64,000 nucleotides of DNA. Source: Pelagihabitans pacificus (GTDB lineage: Bacteria > Bacteroidota > Bacteroidia > Flavobacteriales > Flavobacteriaceae). The position numbers and the translations under genes are program-made. Positions 26,600 through 34,620 of this stretch are shown piece after piece. Numbering within the stretch: the first letter of the stretch is position 1; every line of letters begins with the position of its first letter. The notes under the pieces were generated by a model that saw nothing but the letters and a program-made list of their open reading frames with translations, did no database searches and was not told the origin of the DNA. Location of the stretch: positions 186,001 through 250,000 of the forward strand of contig NZ_VIKU02000001.1 in assembly GCF_009371985.2 (NCBI RefSeq), written 5' to 3'.

Positions 26600-27559
26600 C
26601 TAAATATACTCTTTACGGTATATCGTAGTGTCATTTTCAGTGGTCCCTGGCTCACTATAGAGGTTTTCCAAGGCCTTACAAATATTCTGATGGTCGAAAA
26701 CAAAGCCTTCCTCCTCAATCTTTTTTGAGCTTACACGCTGACTGGCAAAAAGTATGTAAGACATTTCACCGAGAATGGTTTTCAGTACAAATTGGGGAAT
26801 ATTCGGCAGGAACAACGGTTTTTTGAGCACTTTCGCTATTTCTTTGATCAATTTATTATTGGTGACCGGATTAGGCCCGACTCCATTATAGACACCCTCC
26901 AAGGTGTTTTCCACTACAAAAAGAAAAATTCGGGCTAAATCGTGAATATGAATCCAGGACTGCCACTGTTGCCCCGACCCGAAGGCGGCACCCACATAGT
27001 ACTTTATAGGCTTGGCCATCTCCGGTAAGGCGCCTCCCTCCTTTGACATGACCAATCCAATCCTAATTTTTGCCACCGGAAAGCCGAACCCCGTAAAAGT
27101 ATCGGCCTCCTGCTCCCATGCTGCCACGACGTCTCCCAAAAAACTGTCATCGACCCGATTATCATCCTCTTCGTAATACTCTGATAAGGAATCCGGATAA
27201 ATCCCAATTGCAGAAGCTGAAACAAATGAAGAAATATTAGTGGTATCGATCCGCTTTAATGCCTTATGAAGTGTTTTCAGTGTATTGATACGACTTGATA
27301 GCACTTTTCTCTTATGTTCGGAGGTCCATCGCTTCGAAATACTGGCTCCTGCCAAATTAATGATTGCAGAGACACCGTTGAGACATTCCATGTCGATTTC
27401 TTGGCTATCGGGGTTCCAATAGAAGCCTTTGTAAGTCTCCTCGGTAACCAATTTATCCTTACTTGTCGAAAGGTAGTTGACGGCAATCCCCCTACTACGA
27501 CAAAGTGAGGTCAGCTCGCTTCCTACGAGTCCTGTTGCACCGGTTATCAAAACTTTCAT
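26600..27559 (-). CDS. TIGR01777 family NAD-dependent epimerase-like protein
   Basis: Short-chain dehydrogenase-like protein of the extended SDR class, 319 residues. The nucleotide motif GATGLVGSE is at residues 7-15, and INLAGASISKRWT and SSFVSASAIGIYPD mark the TIGR01777 family. The C-terminal DUF1731-like segment with PLFLPNIPQFVLK and ILFASQRVSSKKIEEEGF is present. The gene has a -7 element only 5 nt before the ATG, so the transcript may be leaderless. The substrate is unknown. Confidence 0.93.
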   Translation of the reverse strand: MKVLITGATGLVGSELTSLCRSRGIAVNYLSTSKDKLVTEETYKGFYWNPDSQEIDMECLNGVSAIINLAGASISKRWTSEHKRKVLSSRINTLKTLHKALKRIDTTNISSFVSASAIGIYPDSLSEYYEEDDNRVDDSFLGDVVAAWEQEADTFTGFGFPVAKIRIGLVMSKEGGALPEMAKPIKYYVGAAFGSGQQWQSWIHIHDLARIFLFVVENTLEGVYNGVGPNPVTNNKLIKEIAKVLKKPLFLPNIPQFVLKTILGEMSYILFASQRVSSKKIEEEGFVFDHQNICKALENLYSEPGTTENDTTIYRKEYI

Positions 27560-27563
27560 AGGA

Positions 27564-27571
27564 CAAAAGTA
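27564..27571 (-). promoter_or_regulatory. -7 promoter element next to the TIGR01777 start codon
   Basis: Minus strand TACTTTTG matches TAnnTTTG and ends four bases before the ATG at 27559. Confidence 0.5.
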
Positions 27572-27682
27572 TGGGTTTTAGCAGCTAAGAAACACAAGTT
27601 TAATTTCGATTTAACAGAGTTGTTTAATTTTTACCCATGGATGCACGCAGTGAAGTGAATCCTATTTCCACGATGTAGAACA

Positions 27683-28348
27683 TTACCTTGGTTTCGTAGC
27701 CCTTAGCATTTCCCGTTTCCCGGGAGGACCGGGAAGCCGTTCCACTAAAAAGCCGGCCGACTGCATCGCGCGACGTACGCTACCTTTGGCGGAATAGGTA
27801 ACCAATACCCCCTTCGGTTTCATTGCCTTGAACATTTTGACAAAAATGGTTTCTGTCCACAATTCTGGTTGCACCCTGGCGCCAAATGCGTCGAAATATA
27901 TAAGATCGAACAAATTCTCATCGGCAACGGCCGCAAATTTTTTATGCTGCTTTTGAAATGAAAAATAATCGGAGATCAGGACCTCTTTTCCCCAAGGACA
28001 TTCGTGCATTTTCTTAAAGTGGGGTTTCAGCGTTTCCGCCTTCAATTCGGAAATATAATTCAATGCCTGCCATTCTTCGGAAACAACAGGGTAGGCCTCT
28101 ACCCCGGTATAATGTACGTTCAAAAGATAGTTACCCGCTTCCAATAGGGTAATCAATGCATTGAGTCCGGTGCCAAAACCTATTTCCAGAATGTGAATGT
28201 CCCGTTTTTTGAAAAGTGCAAGGCCATTCTTGATGAACACATGATAGGCTTCCTGGATAGCCCCGTGTTTTGAATGGTACTGTTCATTCCATTCTTCCAA
28301 GTGAATGGTTTTTGAACCATCGGCGGTGGTAATGATCCTGCGCTTCAA
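27683..28348 (-). CDS. mnmD: tRNA mnm5s2U34 methyltransferase MnmD
   Basis: SAM-dependent methyltransferase that finishes the wobble-uridine modification (DUF752 family, the methylase half of E. coli MnmC). The SAM motif ILEIGFGTGLN is at residues 53-63, and the family blocks DLIYFDAFGARVQPELW and GVLVTYSAKGSVRRAMQSAGF (read here as fragments) are present. The 221-residue length equals the stand-alone MnmD form, without the FAD oxidase domain. It starts 1 nt after the DUF4920 gene stop, suggesting co-transcription. Confidence 0.93.
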   Translation of the reverse strand: MKRRIITTADGSKTIHLEEWNEQYHSKHGAIQEAYHVFIKNGLALFKKRDIHILEIGFGTGLNALITLLEAGNYLLNVHYTGVEAYPVVSEEWQALNYISELKAETLKPHFKKMHECPWGKEVLISDYFSFQKQHKKFAAVADENLFDLIYFDAFGARVQPELWTETIFVKMFKAMKPKGVLVTYSAKGSVRRAMQSAGFLVERLPGPPGKREMLRATKPR

Positions 28349-28349
28349 G

Positions 28350-28853
28350 CTACTGTTTCAAAAGGACCCCACTGGCTTCAAAACCAAAATTTTTTTTGGG
28401 TTTTGTGATTTTTGCCATTTCGGTTTCCGGCTGTCCGGCATCCTGGGCATAATGTATTTGATCCTCCACACTCATTTCTTCAATAAATGCCAAGCCGTCG
28501 ACCACCACCTCCCGGCCAGCAATGTCCTTTGGCATGAAAAAACCGTAGTCCTTGAAGCGAACCATTGCCTCCTGACCATCTTTCAGCATCACTTTCATCC
28601 AACAACCCTTGGCCTGACATACCTCTACGACCTCCGCTGTAAATTTCGCCGGTACGGTATCGGCGACCGCCATAACCCGATAGCGATCTGACATTTCGGA
28701 TGTGCTAAGACTCTCGTTTTCATCAACTGCGGCACCAAACAACTTCGCTCTTTTGGCAACCGGTTGCTCTTGGTTTTTGTCAATTTGCCCATCCTGACCT
28801 TTACAGGCACACATCACAAAGAAAATCACAAGTAAGATGTTAAATCTTTTCAT
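28350..28853 (-). CDS. DUF4920 domain lipoprotein
   Basis: Predicted lipoprotein; MKRFNILLVIFFVMCAC is followed by KGQDG. The DUF4920 domain is recognised by KLFGAAVDE, ACQAKGCWM-like VCQAKGCWMKV, MVRFKDYGFFMPKDIAGREVV and the C-terminal FEASGV block. A GCW motif with one Cys suggests a metal or redox role, but the function is not known. The open frame extends to a TTG at 28862; the ATG at 28853 is chosen for the signal peptide. It lies directly upstream of mnmD. Confidence 0.88.
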   Translation of the reverse strand: MKRFNILLVIFFVMCACKGQDGQIDKNQEQPVAKRAKLFGAAVDENESLSTSEMSDRYRVMAVADTVPAKFTAEVVEVCQAKGCWMKVMLKDGQEAMVRFKDYGFFMPKDIAGREVVVDGLAFIEEMSVEDQIHYAQDAGQPETEMAKITKPKKNFGFEASGVLLKQ

Positions 28854-28960
28854 ATCCCTCAAAAATTAAAAGTACAGAACAAAATTGGTCATTTTTGATC
28901 TTAAATGGAAGTGTTGATTCGTATATTTAACTAATTTTAGTCTGTAAAAATACCTTAGAA

Positions 28961-30025
28961 ATGGCTATTACAACCTTAAATATACCGATAGAAAGGGCGG
29001 AAGTCTCTAAAATTGAACAAGTTGATTTTGACAATCTCAGTTTTGGATCTGTCTTTACCGATCATATGTTGGTCTGCGATTATAAGGACGGACAATGGGA
29101 ACCTCCTAAAATTATTCCCTACCAGGCCATTAGCTTGGAGCCATCCGCAAAAATATTTCACTACGGACAGTCGATTTTTGAGGGAATGAAGGCCTACAAG
29201 GACAGTGAAGGTCAAGTCTGGCTCTTTCGTCCTTTGGATAATTTTAAACGGCTGAATATTTCAGCCAATCGCATGGCAATCCCGGAATTACCCGAGGAAT
29301 ATTTCATGGAAGGCCTTAAAACCTTGGTAAAGCTCGATGCCCAATGGATTCCACAAAAAGAAGGTAGTTCATTGTATGTACGTCCTTTTGTATTCGCCTC
29401 GGGTAAGGGTTTTCATGCCTCGCCCGCCGACGAATACAAATTCCTTATTTGTTTGGCACCATCGGGCTCCTACTTTTCAGGGAAAGTCAAGGTATTGATT
29501 GAAGAGAAATACTCGCGTGCCGCCAATGGAGGGGTAGGGTATGCAAAAGCCGGCGGTAATTACGCGGGGCAATTCTATCCGACCCAACTTGCTATAAGGA
29601 AAGGGTACAATCAGGTAATATGGACTGACGACCACGCCCACGAATTTATAGAGGAGGCCGGTGCCATGAACATTTTTGTGCGCATAGGGGACACCTTGAT
29701 AACCGCACCAACCAGCGATCGCATCCTTGATGGCATAACCCGAAAGAGTGTTCTGGACATTGCCCGGGACGAAGGTATTCCGGTCGAGGTGAGGAAGATT
29801 AGCGTGAGCGAAGTGGTCGAAGCCGCCAAGAATGGAAGTTTAAAGGAAATGTTCGGGGCTGGTACCGCGGCGGTCATTTCGCCTATTGCCGGTTTTGGTT
29901 TCAAGGAGGTCGATTATGAACTTCCTGAAATTGAAGATAGCTATGCATCCCGCCTTAAGAAACGGATTACCGATATACAGTTTAACCGTTCGGAAGACAA
30001 ATTTGGATGGCGGTATAAAGTATAG
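28961..30025 (+). CDS. ilvE: Branched-chain amino acid aminotransferase
   Basis: PLP enzyme that interconverts branched-chain amino acids and 2-oxo acids. The PLP lysine is Lys196 in GYAKAGGNYA. The substrate region HYGQSIFEGMKAY (67-79), RPFVFASGKG and the EEAGAMNIFV block all match class IIIb/IV aminotransferases of the 354-residue bacterial-eukaryotic type. It is a single gene, convergent with the MazG-like gene across a shared terminator. Confidence 0.95.
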   Translation: MAITTLNIPIERAEVSKIEQVDFDNLSFGSVFTDHMLVCDYKDGQWEPPKIIPYQAISLEPSAKIFHYGQSIFEGMKAYKDSEGQVWLFRPLDNFKRLNISANRMAIPELPEEYFMEGLKTLVKLDAQWIPQKEGSSLYVRPFVFASGKGFHASPADEYKFLICLAPSGSYFSGKVKVLIEEKYSRAANGGVGYAKAGGNYAGQFYPTQLAIRKGYNQVIWTDDHAHEFIEEAGAMNIFVRIGDTLITAPTSDRILDGITRKSVLDIARDEGIPVEVRKISVSEVVEAAKNGSLKEMFGAGTAAVISPIAGFGFKEVDYELPEIEDSYASRLKKRITDIQFNRSEDKFGWRYKV

Positions 30026-30037
30026 CAGTTTGATAGG

Positions 30038-30062
30038 AAAAAGGGCCGATCGGCTCTTTTTT
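30038..30062. terminator. Bidirectional terminator between ilvE and the MazG-like gene
   Basis: A-run, GC-rich stem GGGCC/GGCTC around GATC, and T-run form a symmetric hairpin that serves both convergent genes. It touches the stop codon of the minus-strand gene. Confidence 0.8.
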
Positions 30063-30447
30063 ATTTGTCTAAAATTCCCTGAATATCAGGTTTGAAATAG
30101 TTGGGGCCTTTGAGAACCTTGCCATCCTCCCTATAAATAGGTTTCCCATCGGCTCCTAATTTACTCATGTTGCTTCGCTGTATCTCCTCGAATACTTCCT
30201 CTATCTTATGCTGCATGCCATGCTCCAGTATGGTACCACAAAGAATGTAGAGCATATCCCCAAGAGCATCCGCTACCTCGACCAGGTCATTGTTATTGGC
30301 CGCTTCCAGATACTCTTTATTTTCCTCGTCCATAAGGTTAAAACGAAGTTGGTTCTTTTCAGGCCCTAGATTCGCCCTCACCGTATCGGAAATCCCAAGG
30401 CCGAAAGAGGCATGAAACAATTCTACGGCACTAATCTTACTTTTCAT
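30061..30447 (-). CDS. MazG-like nucleotide pyrophosphohydrolase
   Basis: All-alpha NTP pyrophosphohydrolase of 128 residues. The metal motif EExxE is seen as EENKE (41-45) and the second helix carries DALGDMLYI with Asp60 and Asp64. The C-terminal tail GADGKPIYREDGKVLKGPNYF is characteristic of the HisE/MazG-like group found in Bacteroidota and phages. It probably removes non-standard nucleotides. Its preference is unknown. Confidence 0.88.
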   Translation of the reverse strand: MKSKISAVELFHASFGLGISDTVRANLGPEKNQLRFNLMDEENKEYLEAANNNDLVEVADALGDMLYILCGTILEHGMQHKIEEVFEEIQRSNMSKLGADGKPIYREDGKVLKGPNYFKPDIQGILDK

Positions 30448-30465
30448 TCTAAAGACAATTTACGT

Positions 30466-30473
30466 TAGTTTTG
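30466..30473 (+). promoter_or_regulatory. -7 promoter element of the 62-aa gene
   Basis: TAGTTTTG matches TAnnTTTG 17 bp before the ATG at 30490. Confidence 0.5.
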
Positions 30474-30489
30474 CATAAAAATAAGGAAT

Positions 30490-30678
30490 ATGTTCAGCAC
30501 CGGACAAATCATTTTCGCGCTCCTTTTTATCGTAGTTTTTGCCATTGCAATCGTTTTTACCTATCGAAAGGATAAAAAATTACACGCAAAGAATTACAAA
30601 GGTGTGAAATGGGTAGGTATTTTCTTTGTGGTTTTCATAATTATCCTGTTTTGCATTAAGCATATTGTCAAAAATTAA
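30490..30678 (+). CDS. Small two-helix membrane protein (62 aa)
   Basis: Not recognised as a named family. The protein has two membrane helices (about residues 6-24 and 42-58) joined by a basic loop YRKDKKLHAKNYKGVKW, which by the positive-inside rule faces the cytoplasm. A promoter element lies just upstream. It is followed by the longer member of the small-peptide family at 30795. Similar short proteins are common in Flavobacteriaceae genomes, but no role can be proposed. Confidence 0.75.
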   Translation: MFSTGQIIFALLFIVVFAIAIVFTYRKDKKLHAKNYKGVKWVGIFFVVFIIILFCIKHIVKN

Positions 30679-30758
30679 CAAAAATATTGCCCTCACCACA
30701 AAAATGAGTGGTTTGACAACATTATCCCGATTTCTCTCGTATATCATAACAATTAACG

Positions 30759-30766
30759 TAATTTTG
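30759..30766 (+). promoter_or_regulatory. -7 promoter element of small membrane protein 4
   Basis: TAATTTTG matches TAnnTTTG, 28 bp before the ATG at 30795, giving a leader of about 20 nt. Confidence 0.55.
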
Positions 30767-30794
30767 CGTTAATCATCTTACAAAGGGGCAATAA

Positions 30795-30974
30795 ATGATG
30801 ACTTTCTTTACCATACTTTTCATTTTAATCGGGGCCAACGCCTTCTTTATGTTTTTTAGCTTGAGTGGAGTTTCCGAAAAAGCTGGGAAAACAACCAAAG
30901 GTGATTCCAATGCTACCGATTCAAAAATCTACCCGATAGATTTGGTTTCTTCCAAGTACAAAAAAGCGGTTTAG
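30795..30974 (+). CDS. Small membrane protein 4 (59 aa), long member of the peptide family
   Basis: 59-codon ORF. Its N terminus MMTFFTILFILIGANAFFMF aligns without gaps with the three peptides at 13.7-14.4 kb: Phe4, Ile7, Leu8, Leu11 and Asn15 are the same. Unlike them it has a 35-residue hydrophilic tail rich in Lys, Ser and Asp (KTTKGDSNATDSKIYP and on). A well-placed promoter element precedes it. A second ATG follows the first directly. The function is unknown. The tail could be a soluble partner-binding segment. Confidence 0.65.
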   Translation: MMTFFTILFILIGANAFFMFFSLSGVSEKAGKTTKGDSNATDSKIYPIDLVSSKYKKAV

Positions 30975-31090
30975 TTTTATACCTTTAAAGGTATGTACAA
31001 TGATGGGATAGATGGATATAGGCGATATTATGTCCTTTCCCTATATTATACCCACTATTGTTTTGATAAATCATATCACAAACGACTAAG

Positions 31091-31462
31091 ATGAAATCGT
31101 TTCTACTTGTTTTTCTGGGTGGTGGTATTGGTAGCGTGCTACGCTACTTTGTGAGCAAAACGCTGAACGACTATTTTCAACACTTTTTTCTAGGTACGTT
31201 TTTGGTCAATATAGTCGGGTGCCTTCTCATTGGGATCATCCTGGGGCTATCCCTAAAAGAGAATCTACTCTCCCAAGGTCAAACCCTCTTACTCACAACT
31301 GGTTTCTGTGGTGGTTTTACCACTTTCTCTACTTTCGCCCTCGAGAAGCACTCCCTGCTCCGTTCAGGCGAATTACTCCATTTTTCTTTCTACACCATAG
31401 CGAGCATCGTCGTAGGTGTTGCCGCGGTAGCCGGGGGGCTATGGTTGGCCAAAATGTTATAA
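31091..31462 (+). CDS. crcB: Fluoride channel CrcB/Fluc
   Basis: Inner-membrane fluoride exporter that works as a dual-topology dimer. The 123-residue protein has four membrane helices. The conserved GGGIGSVLRY, NIVGC and GFCGGFTTFSTFALE blocks are complete; the last holds the Phe-box and sodium-site residues. A fluoride riboswitch was looked for in the 116-bp upstream gap, but its conserved core was not found. Confidence 0.95.
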   Translation: MKSFLLVFLGGGIGSVLRYFVSKTLNDYFQHFFLGTFLVNIVGCLLIGIILGLSLKENLLSQGQTLLLTTGFCGGFTTFSTFALEKHSLLRSGELLHFSFYTIASIVVGVAAVAGGLWLAKML

Positions 31463-31498
31463 AAATCCTTTCGATTCACGGTTTTTGCCTTTTTTAAA

Positions 31499-31526
31499 AA
31501 ATAATCAGCATTTTGGTTGATTATTT
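31499..31526 (+). terminator. AT-rich stem-loop after crcB
   Basis: AAATAATCA/TGATTATTT inverted repeat with a 10-nt loop, 37 bp after the crcB stop. It is AT-rich and lacks a clean T run, so it is a weak terminator candidate or an operator in the 294-bp gap before the PII gene. Confidence 0.35.
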
Positions 31527-31756
31527 AACAAAACAGAGGAAAAAAAGTAAATGCCCAGGTCTTTTTTGAGGTTTTGGCATTTCCGCGTGTTAACGGTTCG
31601 TTAATATTATAATTTTTTACCTTCTAAAATCCACTACCCCTAAAATTGAGGGGGTATTATTATCATAAGTATAAAAATTCATTATCACACCCTTCAAAAA
31701 GCAAGGGTACTAAATTTTTTAAAATATATTTACCGCCGTTAACAAAAATCAAAGAA

Positions 31757-32095
31757 ATGAAACAAATCGAGGCAATTATTAGAAAATCCAAGTTTGATGA
31801 TGTCAAAAAGGCATTACATCAAATCGAGGTGAACTTCTTTAGTTATTGGGACGTCACCGGGGTGGGAAATGAAAAACAAGGTCATGTTTACCGTGGCATC
31901 TCCTACAGTACTACCGACATTCAACGGAGGTATTTATCAATTGTGGTATCGGACGAATTTATGGAACGTACCGTCAATGCCATTTTGGAATCCGCCTACA
32001 CGGGCAATGTCGGAGACGGAAAGATTTTCGTTTCCGAGGTGGTAGAGGCCTATCGAATCCGCACTAGGGAAAACGGACACGCAGGAATCAATTAA
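31757..32095 (+). CDS. Nitrogen regulatory protein PII (GlnK-type)
   Basis: Trimeric PII signal protein of 112 residues that should gate the AmtB channel encoded next. The T-loop has Tyr50 (E. coli Tyr51 equivalent) in YRGISYSTTD, although the loop around it differs from the enterobacterial sequence. The ATP-site block GNVGDGKIFV with Lys89 and the tail RIRTRE are conserved. The open frame extends to 31646, but the ATG at 31757 is chosen because MKQIEAIIRKSKF is the canonical PII start. It leads the PII-amt-porin operon. Confidence 0.93.
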   Translation: MKQIEAIIRKSKFDDVKKALHQIEVNFFSYWDVTGVGNEKQGHVYRGISYSTTDIQRRYLSIVVSDEFMERTVNAILESAYTGNVGDGKIFVSEVVEAYRIRTRENGHAGIN

Positions 32096-32126
32096 TACGC
32101 AAACCAACTAACGATATTTTATAATT

Positions 32127-33359
32127 ATGGATACAGGATTATTTACAGCGAACAATGTTTGGATGATGTTATGTACCGCATTGGTATTTTTCATGCATAC
32201 CGGTTTTGCCTTTTTGGAAATCGGGCTTACCAGACAAAAGAACACGATTAATATTTTATTCAAGAACATTTTTATTATCACTGGCGGACTTCTACTCTAT
32301 TACGCCTTCGGATTTAACTTAATGTATCCCGGATTTGAGGACGGTGATGCTGGATTTTTAAAGTTTGCCGGTTTTGGCATTGGGGCCCCGGAAGGAGGTA
32401 TGACCCCCGACTATGCCGATGGCGGTTATACTTGGTGGACCGACTTCCTATTCCAGGGTATGTTTGCGGCCACAGCGGCAACCATCGTTTCCGGTGCCGT
32501 CGCGGAGCGGATCAAAATCGGGGCGTTTATGCTATTTACCATTGTTTACGTAGGCTTGGTATATCCTATAGTGGGCGCCTGGAAATGGGGCGGCGGCTTT
32601 TTGGATTCTTGGGGTTTCTACGATTTTGCCGGCTCTACTTTGGTTCACTCCGTTGGGGGTTGGGCCGCCCTAGTGGCCATTGCACTCCTTGGTGCACGAT
32701 ATGGAAAATTCGGCGAGGATGGGAAACCCAAAGCAATTCCCGGGCACAGTATTCCCATGGCGACCGCAGGGGTATTGATCCTTTGGTTGGGCTGGTTCGG
32801 GTTTAACGGGGGTTCGGTGCTCTCTGCCGATCCCGCTCTTACCTCACTGGTTTTGGTCACCACTAGTTTGGCCGCTGCCGCAGGTGGATTCGGAGCTTTT
32901 TTCCTGTCTACCTTGTTATATAAAAACCTTGATTTAACTATGTTCCTTAACGGTATTTTGGGAGGCTTGGTAGGTATCACGGCCGGAGCCGATTTGATGT
33001 CACCGAACGAAGCAGTGGTCATTGGTTTTATTGCTGGACTTATCATCGTCGGCGGAGTTGCCTTAATTGATCGACTGAAATTGGATGATCCCGTTGGTGC
33101 TGTCACCGTTCACTTGATATGCGGCATCTGGGGAACCTTGGCCGTCGGTATTTTTGGGGACAAGGCAGGTGCCGGTCAGTTTCTAACGCAATTATACGGG
33201 GTATTGATTATCGGGGCGTTCTGTGTCATTAGCGCAGGTATTATTTTAGGAGCCTTGAAAGCCATTATGGGACTTCGGGTTTCCAAAGAAGAAGAGGTCG
33301 AAGGGCTTGATATTCACGAACACGGTATGGATGCCTATCCGGATTTTATGAACGAATAA
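32127..33359 (+). CDS. amt: Ammonium transporter AmtB
   Basis: Eleven-helix ammonium channel of 410 residues. The conserved Asp167 (FYDFAGS) and the first pore histidine His174 (TLVHSVGGW) are visible, with the second pore histidine in VTVHLICGIWG. The N terminus has no cleavable signal. The C-terminal cytoplasmic tail (KEEEVEGLDIHEHGMDAY) includes the family's DxxEHG motif, needed for PII control. It is 31 nt behind the PII gene, the classic glnK-amtB pairing. Confidence 0.96.
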   Translation: MDTGLFTANNVWMMLCTALVFFMHTGFAFLEIGLTRQKNTINILFKNIFIITGGLLLYYAFGFNLMYPGFEDGDAGFLKFAGFGIGAPEGGMTPDYADGGYTWWTDFLFQGMFAATAATIVSGAVAERIKIGAFMLFTIVYVGLVYPIVGAWKWGGGFLDSWGFYDFAGSTLVHSVGGWAALVAIALLGARYGKFGEDGKPKAIPGHSIPMATAGVLILWLGWFGFNGGSVLSADPALTSLVLVTTSLAAAAGGFGAFFLSTLLYKNLDLTMFLNGILGGLVGITAGADLMSPNEAVVIGFIAGLIIVGGVALIDRLKLDDPVGAVTVHLICGIWGTLAVGIFGDKAGAGQFLTQLYGVLIIGAFCVISAGIILGALKAIMGLRVSKEEEVEGLDIHEHGMDAYPDFMNE

Positions 33360-33370
33360 CGATAAAAACA

Positions 33371-33398
33371 GACGGAGCGTTTGGCAGAACGCTCCGTC
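33371..33398 (+). other. Strong hairpin between amt and the porin gene
   Basis: Perfect 11-bp stem GACGGAGCGTT/AACGCTCCGTC with a 6-nt loop starting 12 nt after the amt stop. There is no T run, so it may be a processing or stability element rather than a terminator, possibly setting different levels of transporter and porin. Confidence 0.6.
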
Positions 33399-33474
33399 CT
33401 ATAACCATTTTCCACTACAACATAAACACAACGTCCTGAATTCATCAAACAGGACCATCTAAACTTATTGAGAT

Positions 33475-34542
33475 ATGAAAACGATTACAATTACAAAATT
33501 CGTAAAAAATAGTTTTACCCTGGCACTGATGTTGCTAGTCGCTACTTTTTCCTTCGCACAAGAAGAGGAAGAGGAAAAAAAGAAGTTCACTTTTGGCGGC
33601 AGTATCGACGCTTATTACAAGACCAATCTAAATGCGCCTAATGACGAGGGGGTCGCTCCCTTGACCTCATTTGCCAATCTGGACGGTTTTGCACTGGGCA
33701 TGGCAAACATCATTGCCTCCTATGAAACGGGAAAAGTTGGTGCAGTGGCCGATCTAGTCTTTGGCCCACGCGGTACCGACGCCATATTCAACTCTCCCCA
33801 ATACTCCCTTACCGGAAATGTGATCAATCAACTATATGCCTACTGGAACGTGAGTGATAAAGTGACCCTGACCTTCGGAAACTTCAATACCTTTTTGGGC
33901 TATGAGGTCATTTCACCGACCGGAAACTTCAACTACAGCACTTCCCATCTATTCTCGTTTGGGCCCTTCTCACACACTGGTTTAAAGGCAGACTTTGCCT
34001 TATCGGACGACTTTAGCTTGATGTTGGCCGTAATGAACCCGACCGACTTGACCGAGTTTAACTCATCGGATGGAAAGTATGCCTTTGGTGCACAACTGGG
34101 ATACTCCGGACAGTATTTAAATTTACTGTTGGATGATGCCGGATTAGGCTTCGAGGTAGACTACACGGGTGGTTTTGATTTATCCGAAAAGTTCTTTCTA
34201 GGAATTAACGGAGCCTACCAAACCAATACCTTCGACGACGAAGGAACCGAGATTACAGCAGGTTTTTATGGTGCGGCCTTATACCCACAGCTGGCCGCCT
34301 CCGATAGCTTTTCAATCGGACTTAGGGGTGAATACTTCGGATTCCATTCAGACGTTGACGGGGTTGACACCCCAAGCGTTTTTGCCGCTACTTTAACAGG
34401 GAGTTATTCGATAGACGATTTAACAATCAAACCTGAGATCCGATTGGATACTTGGACTGATAACGAACCTTTTATAGACAGTGATGGACTCCCTCAAGAT
34501 AATTTAGCAGTGTTCTACTTAGCTGCCATCTACTCCTTTTAA
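33475..34542 (+). CDS. Outer-membrane porin of the BBP2/OmpL-like type
   Basis: Predicted outer-membrane channel of 355 residues. The signal peptide ends TFSFAQ and is followed by an acidic EEEEEKKK stretch and then a series of amphipathic strands to a final aromatic residue (AIYSF). Segments FTFGGSIDAYYKTN and FGNFNTFLGYEVI resemble the beta-barrel porin-2 (OmpL-like) family. It follows amt by 115 nt with a hairpin between and ends at a bidirectional terminator. Its place in the operon suggests that it lets ammonium or other small nitrogen compounds cross the outer membrane. Confidence 0.82.
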   Translation: MKTITITKFVKNSFTLALMLLVATFSFAQEEEEEKKKFTFGGSIDAYYKTNLNAPNDEGVAPLTSFANLDGFALGMANIIASYETGKVGAVADLVFGPRGTDAIFNSPQYSLTGNVINQLYAYWNVSDKVTLTFGNFNTFLGYEVISPTGNFNYSTSHLFSFGPFSHTGLKADFALSDDFSLMLAVMNPTDLTEFNSSDGKYAFGAQLGYSGQYLNLLLDDAGLGFEVDYTGGFDLSEKFFLGINGAYQTNTFDDEGTEITAGFYGAALYPQLAASDSFSIGLRGEYFGFHSDVDGVDTPSVFAATLTGSYSIDDLTIKPEIRLDTWTDNEPFIDSDGLPQDNLAVFYLAAIYSF

Positions 34543-34585
34543 ACAACGGAAATAATTAGTTGCTAATTGATAGTTTGCTTGGTTA

Positions 34586-34620
34586 AAAAATCCCGGTCAG
34601 CCGAAACTGCCGGGATTTTT
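34586..34620. terminator. Bidirectional terminator between porin and DUF1684 genes
   Basis: Perfect 11-bp stem AAAAATCCCGG/CCGGGATTTTT with a 13-nt loop. The A and T tracts serve both convergent transcripts. Confidence 0.92.

Noticed and set aside
30975-31090. Possible fluoride riboswitch upstream of crcB.
   Set aside because: A GGCGAT segment is present, but the rest of the conserved core and pseudoknot pairing were not found.
31527-31756. Possible sigma-54 promoter (TTGGCATTTCCGCG) upstream of the PII gene.
   Set aside because: The GG is not followed by GC at the required 10-base spacing, so the -24/-12 pattern fails.
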